From Rhizophlyctis rosea (lineage: Eukaryota > Chytridiomycota > Chytridiomycetes > Rhizophlyctidales > Rhizophlyctidaceae): DNA of 16,445 nt. Below are positions 8,730 to 16,445 of this stretch, piece after piece (the stretch's first letter is position 1; each line of letters starts with the position of its first letter). The stretch covers positions 1 to 16,445 of the forward strand of contig JADGJC010000505.1 in NCBI GenBank assembly GCA_027596075.1, written 5' to 3'. The position numbers and the translations under genes were made by a program. Below the pieces are notes generated by a model. It saw only the letters and a list, made by a program, of their open reading frames with translations, was not told the DNA's origin and ran no database searches.

Positions 8730-10558
8730 TCAAACAACGTTCTTCGCAACCATGCCAGACGTCGACGACCCCGCCGAAACTGGCACACTCTCCGGCGCAG
8801 CATACCCGGCACCACCCGCCCTCTTCTTGTTCGCAACATGCCACAAAACACCCGCCAAGATCGCGGTAACAACCACCCCCACAACCGCACCAATCACACC
8901 ACCCACAGCCGGGCTCACACCTCCACTCGGCGCCGGCTCAGAACCCGTTGCAGCAGCACCCTGCAACGTCTCACACCCCCTATTAACGGTATTCCCACAC
9001 ACATTACACCACCCCTTCAACCCGCTCGCTCCCAGAGGCTTCATCGCCGCGACGAAGTCTTCTAATTTCGGCATGGCGGAGAGGGAGGGAAATGCGTAGA
9101 CTACGGGGTCTGATTGGCCGTTGCGGTAGGAGAAGCGGACGTATTTCTGTGCGGGGTTTGTGGTGTCTTGGAGGAGTTCGAAGATTAGGAGAGAGCCGTA
9201 GTCGGGGATGGATTGGAGGGAGGTGTTTTGGGTGGAGAGACCGGTGAGGCCGAAGAAGTTTGTAAAGGTTGTATAGTGGCCGGAGTAGTAGGTTAGCTGT
9301 TGGTGGGATGGGTTAGATGATGGGTGCTTTGGCGATGAAGGTGATAGTTTTTAAAGCTGAAATGTACCTTTCTAGTAGCGCCAGACTGAGCATCAGCCTG
9401 CAACTCGGTCACGACGTCGTTAACGAAGTTCGCCGCAGCGTATCCGACCTTGAACTTTTGGTACTCGAGGTAGTTCAGCAACTGCGTCAACTCAGTCCAC
9501 TGATCTTGCGTCAAATCCTTGAAGCTAGCATTGTACGACTTCTGCACGTTAAGGTCATCGAACACGTTCCACATGTCACTCAACCCCAGCGGGCGGCCAT
9601 AGCGAGGAGAAAGCGCATCCAGAAGGGCTTGGTGCTGAGTTTGGTAAGTGATGAATTCCTGGGATGCGAAGAGGTCGGTGGTGTGTTGGTCAAGTTTAGT
9701 GCAGTTGAACCAGCCGCGGAGGACGTAGTCCTGGTCGTTTTGGACGACGTGGATGGGGACTTGTTGGTCGTTGGTTGGGGAGGTGAGGGTAGTGCCGTTG
9801 GCGAGTTTGAGGGTTTGAGGTGGGGCGGGGAAGAGGGCGAGGAGGAGGGAGTCGGCACTGTTGATGGTGCGGTCGGTGTCACTGTGTTTGGGTATTGGAT
9901 ATGGGATTAGTGGAGTATTTTGCCGTTTGATGTCGAGACGAAATAAACAGAGAGGTGTGGCGTAGGAAGTAAACAAATATACCATCCCCCTTGGACCCTT
10001 AGCCATCCATGTAAATAAGGCATGGAGCTGATTGCCCGTCCTCCCTGATTGGCGAAATCCCCTGCGACCTCCCCTCATCCTGAGGCCACCACTCACCAGT
10101 GTGACTCATTTGTCGCGCCAAACCATTCAGGAACCATCCCTTCCTCCATTGGCAAAACCCATGCATATCCCGCACTCACCTAGACCTGACATAAGTAGTG
10201 TTCTGCTGGTACGTGTCCGACCAGCCGGTCATGGCATTGGGACCAGAGGACCACCTGCTGTGAAGGAACGTTCCGCGTTCGAACAGCTGGTCCTTCCCCT
10301 CGATGGTGAGCTGAGAATTTCCCTCAGCGAAGGTCTTTGTGTCCTTGAAAAGAGGGGTACGGGCACCATGACGGGTGAGAATGACGGCCGAGATGACGGT
10401 TTGGGCCGAGGCCGGGGCTGTGGGAAGGCATTGAGTGTTAGTAACTTCAGCCTTTGCCATACTTTGACGCTGGATGCGATGGGAATGGCCACTCGCAACA
10501 AATGCAACTCACCCACAAGAAGGGAAGCGATTGCAGCAAGATTGATGAGGTTGTGCAT
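8730..10558 (-). CDS. Histidine acid phosphatase, secreted and membrane-anchored
   Basis: Four exons on the minus strand: 10558-10513, 10417-10180, 9881-9368 and 9296-8730, with GT-AG introns of 95, 298 and 71 nt. They give 454 residues without a break. A signal peptide covers about residues 1-20 (MHNLINLAAIASLLVG then APASA). The catalytic RHGARTP follows at 31-37; its histidine forms the phospho-enzyme intermediate in this superfamily. Residues around 95 (SDTDRTINSADSLLLALFP) match the conserved R-containing segment of acid phosphatases. The C-terminal motif, normally HD with the aspartate as proton donor, reads SGHYTTF (H273, Y274). A hydrophobic segment at about 397-417 followed by NKKR and a 37-residue tail predicts a type I membrane protein with its catalytic part outside or in the lumen. 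The substrate is unknown; phosphomonoesters, phytate and lipid phosphates are all used within the family. Confidence 0.92.
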
Positions 10559-10632
10559 AGTTGCGAATGACACGGATGAGAGGAGGACCAGAACGGTGCA
10601 AGAACACGGCGGGGTTGCGGACCTTTCCCACG

Positions 10633-10639
10633 CTTTATA
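10633..10639 (-). promoter_or_regulatory. TATA box of the acid phosphatase gene
   Basis: The minus strand reads AATATAAAGCG here, 75 nt upstream of the ATG at 10558-10556. This is a usual distance for a TATA element with a short 5' UTR, and it supports the chosen start codon. Confidence 0.5.
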
Positions 10640-10671
10640 TTCGTTAGGAAGAAGGGAAGTCAGAAAATCTG

Positions 10672-10983
10672 TTAGTAACAAGTGGTTTTGTATACGCGCC
10701 TGGGGGAGGAACAGGAAGAGAAGCACACCTCCTCCTCTGGATCGGCTGGATCCATGGCTATACTCCCAAAGGCGTCCCGGGAACGTGGAACCCCTTTGCC
10801 CAAAGATTGCTTATCTCCCAACGGAGACGCGTTGATCGGGTTGGGAGATGCAGCAAATGTCTCCCAATTGTCTCCCCTCCACCAATGACCTCCGAGAGGG
10901 TGTCTCAGCTTGTCTGTTCCTCTGTTGTGGCCTTGATTTACCTCCGAGATATCACTTTCTTTTTCGAACAATGACATAATCAT
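10672..10983 (-). CDS. Small hypothetical ORF upstream of the acid phosphatase
   Basis: A 103-codon open frame starts with ATG at 10983 and ends at 10672, in the same direction as the phosphatase and just upstream of its TATA-like element. The product would be hydrophilic, with no signal peptide or membrane segment, an acidic stretch DPADPEEE near the C-terminus and a cysteine-containing end. No family was recognised. A GTGTGC donor-like site follows the acidic stretch, so the last part could be intronic. It may also be non-coding upstream sequence of the phosphatase. Confidence 0.3.
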   Translation of the reverse strand: MIMSLFEKESDISEVNQGHNRGTDKLRHPLGGHWWRGDNWETFAASPNPINASPLGDKQSLGKGVPRSRDAFGSIAMDPADPEEEVCFSSCSSPRRVYKTTCY

Positions 10984-12448
10984 ATGGAACGTGTGGATAT
11001 TGTATCTTTCCGTGGTTGTCGTCTGCAGTCTGGCATTGAGAAAGTGGGGTAGTGACTGGCAAAAGTCATCTATCCGTTTAGAGGTTCATTGCATGGTTAT
11101 GTAAGCAAGAAACCTCACTTCTCCTCCTTCATCGATGAGGGATTGGAGTGGGCATATATTGCGCTTTCTTGAAAGACAGTACCCCGCAACTCTCGTCAAC
11201 TTCCTAAGAATGCCGGGCCTCTGCTTTGCGAACTCTCAGATCTCACTCACCCTGCGCGAACATTCACAACGACAACGACCGCTAGTCATCACTCGCATAT
11301 CCATCTCGTTTGTGGTCTCAATCGATTTTCGTTTTGTGGCGCAACAATATGAATATCCGCCCTGCAAGGCTGGCCACGAAATATGATCGTCCAACAAGGA
11401 CTGCGCCGGGCGACCAAGATGGGCTTGCTGACAACGGTCGTCTCCACCCACCGAGCGATGATGCATTGCTTTACATTGAGTTCTGACGGAGGGAGCCACC
11501 ACAAAGAGGTCAATGAGCGTGCAAAAAAAAATTCTATGAACTTCACGGACTCAATAGTGCAAGCTGCCAGAGGAACTCATCAGTCATGCGACAGCTCCGA
11601 AACTGGTTGTTGGACAAGCGCAGCGAGATGCCAAAGTGTGAATGGTCATTGAAGAAGTAACCTTAGATTCCGCTGCTTAGTTTTTGAATTTCTGATGATA
11701 ACATCATATCATGTTCCGAGTGAAGAACCGTTACGGTACGTCCCCAAGTCTGAGTTTTGGTGTCCTTTTTGCTCAGTTCAATCTGGCCCTTGTTGTAGTC
11801 TGAGCTTATCTTTTGAAGAGCTATCGGGGACTCTTTGTCAAAGAGATCATGTATTGGTGTCATTCAATTGTTCATATTTAATCGGCAACTCCGACATCGC
11901 AATGAGTACATGTATGAGTGAATGCGGCACTGCTCTGAAAAGCTCCGATCTCAGACAATCAGTGGGAAGGTCAAAGATGAAATCGAGCAATGACACAGCG
12001 CATCCGGAGGCCAACGACGAAGTTCATCTCTCTCACATCGACTCGGATCTGGGAGGATCACCATCAGTCAGATTTTAGTGCTCATTGGCCTTGAGTCGGG
12101 TTTTTTAACAGAGCGCGTCTCCTCCTGTACTTCCCAACCATCCTTACAGACATAAAAGTGAGGTTTGTTTCTTGCTTCCCAGCAGCGCTAGTGAATGTGC
12201 CGCGGGTTATTAATCCAGTGAGGTTGGTAACGCATAAATCCACACTTCTGCGAATGCCGTCAAACACCGCACAACGTACGACCAAATAAAGCCTCATTGC
12301 CGTTCAGCGGAGCCAGCAAACGAAACAGCTGTCTAGCTCCAATCGAAACTTCAAAGTTTGATAGCCTACGTCGCGCACTAACACCCGACACTAAGCAAGT
12401 ACCGCCCCATACCAACGAGGAAACGTCACAATAACGTAGCATTGGAGT
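10984..12448. other. Region with isolated coding-like segments only
   Basis: No complete gene could be built here. On the minus strand 11863-11663 encodes a hydrophilic segment containing DKESPIALQKISSDYNKGQ. On the plus strand 11695-12078 is open for 127 codons, and 11383-11652 for 89 codons. The two strands compete over the same bases, and neither shows a domain. Confidence 0.3.
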
Positions 12449-12745
12449 TCATCGACTCTGAAGACTTGCTTCTTGATATCGAAACCTCCCTATGATGAAG
12501 CAATTGGGGTCGCTGAGGTTGCTTAAGCAATAGATTGTAAGAATGGGGTCTAGTAGTATACCTCGTTGGACGGTTTCTGGTAACGTCCTCACTCTCCCGA
12601 AAACCGCGAGGAGGTGGCCAATCTGGTTTTCTTTTTCTTTGCACACTTCCCAACCAAGACAAATGCATTGCATTGTCCGGTGTGACGCTATTCTATCACA
12701 TGCAATCGCGATGGGAAGATGGCAACGCGGGGTGAAGTTTGTCAA
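12449..12745 (-). CDS. Coding-like open frame, unknown function
   Basis: A 98-codon frame on the minus strand contains LGWEVCKEKENQIGHLLAVF and later SDPNCFIIGRFRYQE, a composition more like protein than like random sequence. A donor-like GTATAC occurs inside it, so it may be one or two exons of a larger gene. No family was recognised and no upstream exon could be joined. Confidence 0.2.
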   Translation of the reverse strand: MTNFTPRCHLPIAIACDRIASHRTMQCICLGWEVCKEKENQIGHLLAVFGRVRTLPETVQRGILLDPILTIYCLSNLSDPNCFIIGRFRYQEASLQSR

Positions 12746-13035
12746 ATGCCATCTTGCTACATCACAGTCCTCATTCAGTTTGCGTAAATTTTCTTTTTGT
12801 GGATAGGGACTGATCCTTCATCGTGAAAATGAAGTGCGATTTTGATTAAGATTGGGTATGGGCGACATGCCTGACCGCCAACATATCGCAATGCCTGAAC
12901 CCGTATGGTAGTCAACCCGGTATCGTCTTGAAGTTATTGATGAATCTGCATGCGGGGAAGTTTTCAATGTAAATCGGTGCAGAAAAAGGTTAAGAGGCAA
13001 TTGGTCGAGCGATGTATCAGGTAAACGGTTCGAGA

Positions 13036-13789
13036 TCACCGCATGCATGTGTGGCTGCAAGAATGGGATGCCCACACAACCTTTCCATCGGCGTGCAGTA
13101 TCTTGCTCGATGAAGGCCGACTCGGCCCCAGCCGACGCGTCCCTAATTGGAACGCAATCACACCCCAGATAGGACGCTCCGGCAACATTATGTTTGGCGG
13201 GAGAATCCTGGCCGTCCACGGAGGAAATGAATCTTATTTGGCATAGTCCTTACCGTATTTGGTATCTTGCCATTGTACCATGTCATTGAGTAAATGCCTT
13301 CTCGCAACTTTCAAAACGGTGGCGGCGATGTACCAACTTTGGCGGTGTTCGATCTTGCGTACCGACATGGGCTTGCATGGGAGAAACCACCACAATTCTG
13401 CACCATTCACGTCATTGAGGATAGTCATGGGGGTGTTCAATAGTGTCAATCTTGTGTGTGATGGCATGACCCCTGTTGAAGCCAGCACAAACTCTATGCA
13501 ATCCAGTATCTGAGGGTAGTAGTAGAACCTACCCGGACGGTGGTTGTTATCCCTGCTTTGTCAAGGCCATAATAGGTCACTTGAGTCTCAACACCAACCG
13601 TTCCGCGCGGATGGCGCTCAAACCCGTTTGAGACATTTGCATCGCGATGCATTCATGTACTTTTAACAACACATGTACCTTTGAATTCCCCCTTTTTGCT
13701 GGCATTGTTGCATTAACGTCAGACCAAGGTGGCCCAATTTCCCCTTCGGGAGCTTGCGAACCAAGTTCGACAGCCAAAATGGAAGCCAT
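13036..13789 (-). pseudogene. Interrupted gene of unknown family
   Basis: A minus-strand frame starts with ATG at 13789-13787 (MASILAVELGSQAPEGE) and runs to a TGA at 13579-13577. A second frame, open from 13552, reads DNNHRPGRFYYYPQILDCIE and later ELWWFLPCKPMSVRKIE. It meets a TAA at 13236-13234, after which the same frame continues as PPWTARILPPNIMLPERPIW to a TGA at 13038-13036. The first two parts rejoin in frame if the 28-nt GT...AG segment 13580-13553 is removed. The TAA disappears if the 21-nt GT...AG segment 13253-13233 is removed. Such introns would be far shorter than the others here, so decay by small indels and a nonsense change is preferred. No domain was recognised. An inverted repeat (13617-13632) and a 14-nt palindrome (13638-13651) lie within it. 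Confidence 0.4.
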
Positions 13790-14090
13790 TTCTGACACGG
13801 ACCTGGTTTAATGCTTGTCCCACAGAGTTCAAACTATTCGTGATTGCCGCAAGGGTTCAAGATATGCTTACATGAACGTTGACCTATTGTTGCCTGAGGT
13901 TGGAATGAAACGGACGATTGCGTACTACTTGCCGTCGAGAAACAAAAAGGGAACGTACTGTCACATGCAAGCAGATTGATCACACCTCCCGGAGTGGTTA
14001 GCAACATGTTCCAGTGTTTGTGTGTGAGATTCGCATCTGCCGTGGATAAGACTGCATCTTTTGTACATTGATTTGGACCCTGACCGAAAG
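13790..14090. other. Gap upstream of the interrupted gene
   Basis: No coding frame, RNA gene or clear promoter element was found. It would hold the promoter of the minus-strand gene at 13789 if that gene is or was active. Confidence 0.35.
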
Positions 14091-14119
14091 TTTTTTTTAA
14101 AAAAAAAAAAAAAAAAAAA
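14091..14119. repeat. Homopolymer tract T8 followed by A21
   Basis: Eight T (14091-14098) are directly followed by twenty-one A (14099-14119). It is the longest homopolymer run in the window. It could be simple slippage or the tail of an old retroposed sequence; no target-site duplication was identified. Confidence 0.85.
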
Positions 14120-14283
14120 GTGCGTTCATAAGCTTGGCGGATGTGGGAATTTCGCCAAACGGCAGGAGGGTGTCAGTCATGAGGAGGTGGCCAATTCCTG
14201 TCTCTTGCTCCCCCTCTGCTTCTTCTAGCAAGGAAGTGACCAGAATTATTAGAGCCAAACGAGGTGTTCCACGGATTGGTGGG

Positions 14284-14291
14284 TATAAAAG
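14284..14291 (+). promoter_or_regulatory. TATA box candidate
   Basis: TATAAAAG, a full match to the TATA consensus, lies 46 nt before an ATG at 14330 that opens a 78-codon frame. The same bases are also open on the minus strand, so the match could be chance. Confidence 0.35.
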
Positions 14292-14329
14292 GCCAAAAAT
14301 GATGATGCGAAGTTGAAGGAACCAATTGT

Positions 14330-14566
14330 ATGTCGTCGAAACTCATACAAAAGCGTGACAAATTCATTCTGCGAAATGGGCTGTTGAGGGTCATTCATTT
14401 ATCGCATGTGCAATGCTGTTTAGAGCAGCTTACTGAGCTTTGTTCCGAGCCGCGTGAAAAAAGGTTTCAGGATTTGGGCCCATTGATGGATGCCTATCAC
14501 ATTACCGGAAGCCCGATCGCCGAAGGAACCAGTTTGCGTCCGGACGTCATACAACCGTGGTCATGA
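14330..14566 (+). CDS. Small hypothetical ORF with an upstream TATA box
   Basis: This 78-codon frame begins MSSKLIQKRDKFILRNGLLR and includes LEQLTELCSEPREKRFQDLG. It has no signal peptide or membrane segment. No family was recognised. Its support is the composition and the TATAAAAG 46 nt upstream of the ATG. The stop is TGA at 14564-14566. It could equally be an exon of a longer gene. Confidence 0.3.
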   Translation: MSSKLIQKRDKFILRNGLLRVIHLSHVQCCLEQLTELCSEPREKRFQDLGPLMDAYHITGSPIAEGTSLRPDVIQPWS

Positions 14567-14616
14567 TGGAATCATTTGGTTCCCCTTCTTAGGAATCACC
14601 TAATCCTCAAACTTAC

Positions 14617-14909
14617 ATAAAGGCTAGGAGTTGCTAGGTGAAGCCTGGTCGGGGTATCGGCGTGGGAATTCCCACCAAATTGAGGCGGCGAAGGTGTTAC
14701 TCGGTATAATTTCCAATGCCATATTCGGTTATCACGATTGAAGAACACTTTTTGGGTGAGAGAGTACTGGAAAGAGCGCGTGCGGTACACTAAGGGGACG
14801 GCTCTGTTCCGTCAAAAAACAAATCAGCAAGAGCAAGCATGGCCAGGATAACAGACATGAAAGGATGCACCTCCATGACATAGTCAATCAATAATAATGG
14901 CTTGTTCAT
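14617..14909 (-). other. Exon-like segments on the minus strand
   Basis: Two overlapping frames look coding. From ATG at 14909-14907 to a TAG at 14792-14790 is a 39-codon frame containing EVHPFMSVILAMLALADLFF. A second frame from about 14790 down to 14617 includes QKVFFNRDNRIWHWKLYR and ends at a good donor (TAT followed by GTAAGT at 14616). No acceptor downstream could be chosen with confidence, so the pieces are not joined into a gene. They may belong to the same decayed material as the segments at 13036-13789. Confidence 0.25.
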
Positions 14910-15179
14910 CCCACCCAATGATGATTGAGGCCGCCATCATGACTCGGAGTGACAACCCATGTTGTGAAACTTGTGATTCAACATGACACACAGAGTTCCC
15001 CGCATCCCGACTTGAGTGAATGTTGCTTGCCTCTCAAGCCTACTAGGCCTTCTCCCTGCTTCGCTTTATTCAACCCGATCAACCCCAATTCAACCACTTA
15101 ACATCAGGAAGAAACAACAACGAGCACGTCAACGCACCCCTGCATAACCAACACCCCACAAATCCCAACCCCCACCACA
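14910..15179 (+). promoter_or_regulatory. Upstream region of the RBM42-like gene
   Basis: The last 80 nt before the ATG are rich in A and C (15100-15179), as is usual for a fungal 5' UTR. No TATA box was found. Further upstream nothing is recognisable. Confidence 0.35.
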
Positions 15180-16315
15180 ATGTCATACTACCCCGAAGAC
15201 CCATCAGCAGCCTACTATCAACAGCAACAACAACACTACGACCCCTCCTCCGCAGCAGCACAATCCTACGACCCCTCAACCTACGACCAATACGCAAACG
15301 CCGCTTACCTGCAGTCGGAATCAACTTACTACGACAATAACGGTTATGCAAGTGCCGCGGACCCTTACGCTTCCTCTTACCCTCAACAGCCTTATACCGC
15401 CTCGGCCTCCTCGACATCCGGTCCCTCAGTAAGCTACGCTGGTGCTCCTGCCACTTACCACGCTCCAACAACTGGCCCTTCTTCTTCCGCTTTCTCCGCT
15501 TCGGTGAGCTATGCGGGGCCTACTATGCCTGCTGCTTCTTCAAATACTGACCCCGTGGGTTCTGGGTCTTATGCTGGTGCTGCAGACGGCAATATTGGTG
15601 GTTATACCGTAACTAGTGAAGAAGGAGCGGTGAGTATTGGCGAATGGGACTGGCGAGCGAAGCGAGCTGTGGAGTTGGAGCTGCGACCGGAGCGAGCTGT
15701 GGGGTGGGAGTAGCCAGCGCAGTGGGATAGCACGGGGCGCTAGTATTTGAGCGCAAAGCGCCTTAATCAGCGAGCGAAGCGAGCTGTGGAATAATGGTGG
15801 CGGATGAGTGGGTGAATAGCATGGAGCGCTAGTTTTTGGCGCGAAGCGAGCTGTGGGATTGAGGAGAGTGGGGAGCAAGAAGTAGGTGAAAGAGGGGTTG
15901 TTTAGGGTTGAGGGTCGAATAGTCTGGGAATTGATTCGGGTCTGAAGTGGATCATCCAGATCAGGGACGAACATGCTAAAGATGCGTGAAGCTATCATAT
16001 CATCACATTCAACACCCACTGACCCCCGTCGTTTAACATAACAGGCCCCCTACCCAGAAGGCTACACGCCCAACCCCGCATCCGCAAAAGTCATAACAAT
16101 AGGCGCCGAAGAGAAGAAAGCCGCCGCATTCGCCGCTCTTCCCTCCCTCTCCTCTTCAACCTCAACCTCCATCTCCGCACCGCCAACAATAATCGGCACA
16201 ACCTACACAACCCCCGGCGCCGCCGCATCCGCCCATAAAAAGAAGAAGAAAAACATCGTGCGGGCTGCGGGCGGGGAGGTGTGGGAGGATCCGACGTTGC
16301 TGGAGTGGGATGAGA
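15180..16315 (+). CDS. RBM42: RBM42-like RNA-binding protein, N-terminal part
   Basis: Exon 1 is 15180-15629 (150 codons) and exon 2 is 16045-16315, joined across a 415-nt GT-AG intron (GTGAGT to AACATAACAG). Exon 2 ends one base into a codon at GTAAGT, and the gene continues beyond the window. The N-terminus is a low-complexity Y/S/A/P/Q-rich region with repeated SYAG-like elements and a run of five glutamines. Exon 2 ends with a lysine run (HKKKKKN) and then RAAGGEVWEDPTLLEWDE. This matches the conserved block that directly precedes the RRM in RBM42 proteins (A-A-G-x-x-W-x-D-P-x-L-x-E-W). The RRM itself lies off the right edge. RBM42 proteins bind RNA and are linked to mRNA processing. The low-complexity part is typical of proteins that join RNP granules. 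Confidence 0.87.
15652..15860. repeat. Intronic repeat copies in intron 1 of the RBM42-like gene
   Basis: Three related segments lie in this intron. Segment 15652-15705 holds GCGAGCGAAGCGAGCTGTGG and a variant. Segment 15724-15792 is the fullest copy: TAGCACGGGGCGCTAGTATT, then AGCGCC, then AGCGAGCGAAGCGAGCT. Segment 15813-15860 is a shortened copy that keeps GAGCGCTAGT and GCGAAGCGAGCTGTGG. The fullest copy can fold through GGCGCT with AGCGCC. Confidence 0.75.
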
Positions 16316-16353
16316 GTAAGTCATTCTCGTGCTGAGTGAACTGTGAAGCGGCT

Positions 16354-16421
16354 GGGTAGCGCGGGGCGCTAGTATTTGGCGTGAAGCGCCTTGCTAAGCG
16401 AGCGAAGCGAGCTTTTGGAAT
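16354..16421. repeat. Intronic repeat copy in intron 2 of the RBM42-like gene
   Basis: This 68-nt segment is a near match to 15724-15792 in the preceding intron. Shared parts, in order, are GGGGCGCTAGTATTTG, AAGCGCCTT, AGCGAGCGAAGCGAGCT and TGGAAT, with a few substitutions and one- or two-base length differences. It lies just downstream of the donor at 16316, in the same orientation as the first copy. Confidence 0.8.
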
Positions 16422-16445
16422 GGCTAGAGGAGGGTGCAAGATACG

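Noticed and set aside
9317..9910. A 197-codon plus-strand open frame
   Set aside because: It is the reverse complement of exon 3 of the acid phosphatase, whose minus-strand translation carries family motifs and correct splice phases.
10032..10835. A 267-codon plus-strand open frame
   Set aside because: It overlaps the signal-peptide and RHGARTP exons of the acid phosphatase on the other strand and has no domain of its own.
11685..11720. Hammerhead ribozyme core (CTGATGA)
   Set aside because: Only the CTGATGA box is present; no GAAA box with matching stems follows at the right distance.
15540..16019. A 159-codon minus-strand open frame
   Set aside because: It lies opposite the end of exon 1 and the repeat-bearing intron of the RBM42-like gene and its residues reflect the repeats.

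Overview
The window looks like nuclear DNA of an early-diverging fungus, most likely a chytrid. This is inference. The genes are split by GT-AG introns, mostly 66-101 nt, several with CTAAC-like branch points. The recognisable proteins are eukaryotic housekeeping, membrane or secretory proteins. No rRNA, tRNA or CRISPR array was seen.

Four genes are clean. On the + strand the window opens in an intron and then holds the last exon of the pyruvate dehydrogenase E1 beta subunit (202-359). At 6812-8131 (+) is a PA-TM-RING type E3 ubiquitin ligase gene with four exons. It converges with a four-exon gene at 10558-8730 (-) for a secreted, membrane-anchored histidine acid phosphatase. At 15180-16315 (+), running off the right edge, is the N-terminal half of an RBM42-like RNA-binding protein. 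These coding regions contain no frameshifts, which argues that the sequence itself is accurate.

The spaces between them are unusual. 725-1400 is a dense series of perfect short-loop inverted repeats and could be a structured RNA. 2145-3709 (-) is a spliced gene with an RX4H motif typical of HEPN domains; its frame appears broken by one in-frame stop and two single-base losses in G runs. 4765-6417 (-) and 13036-13789 (-) hold further coding-like segments with splice sites and comparable breaks. The contrast with the four clean genes suggests real decay of accessory or mobile genes rather than sequencing error.

Other points of note: a 78-nt stretch made only of G and C at the left edge, a related repeat in two consecutive introns of the RBM42-like gene, and a phosphatase whose usual HD catalytic pair reads HY. 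The neighbouring genes do not form a pathway; this is ordinary eukaryotic gene order.
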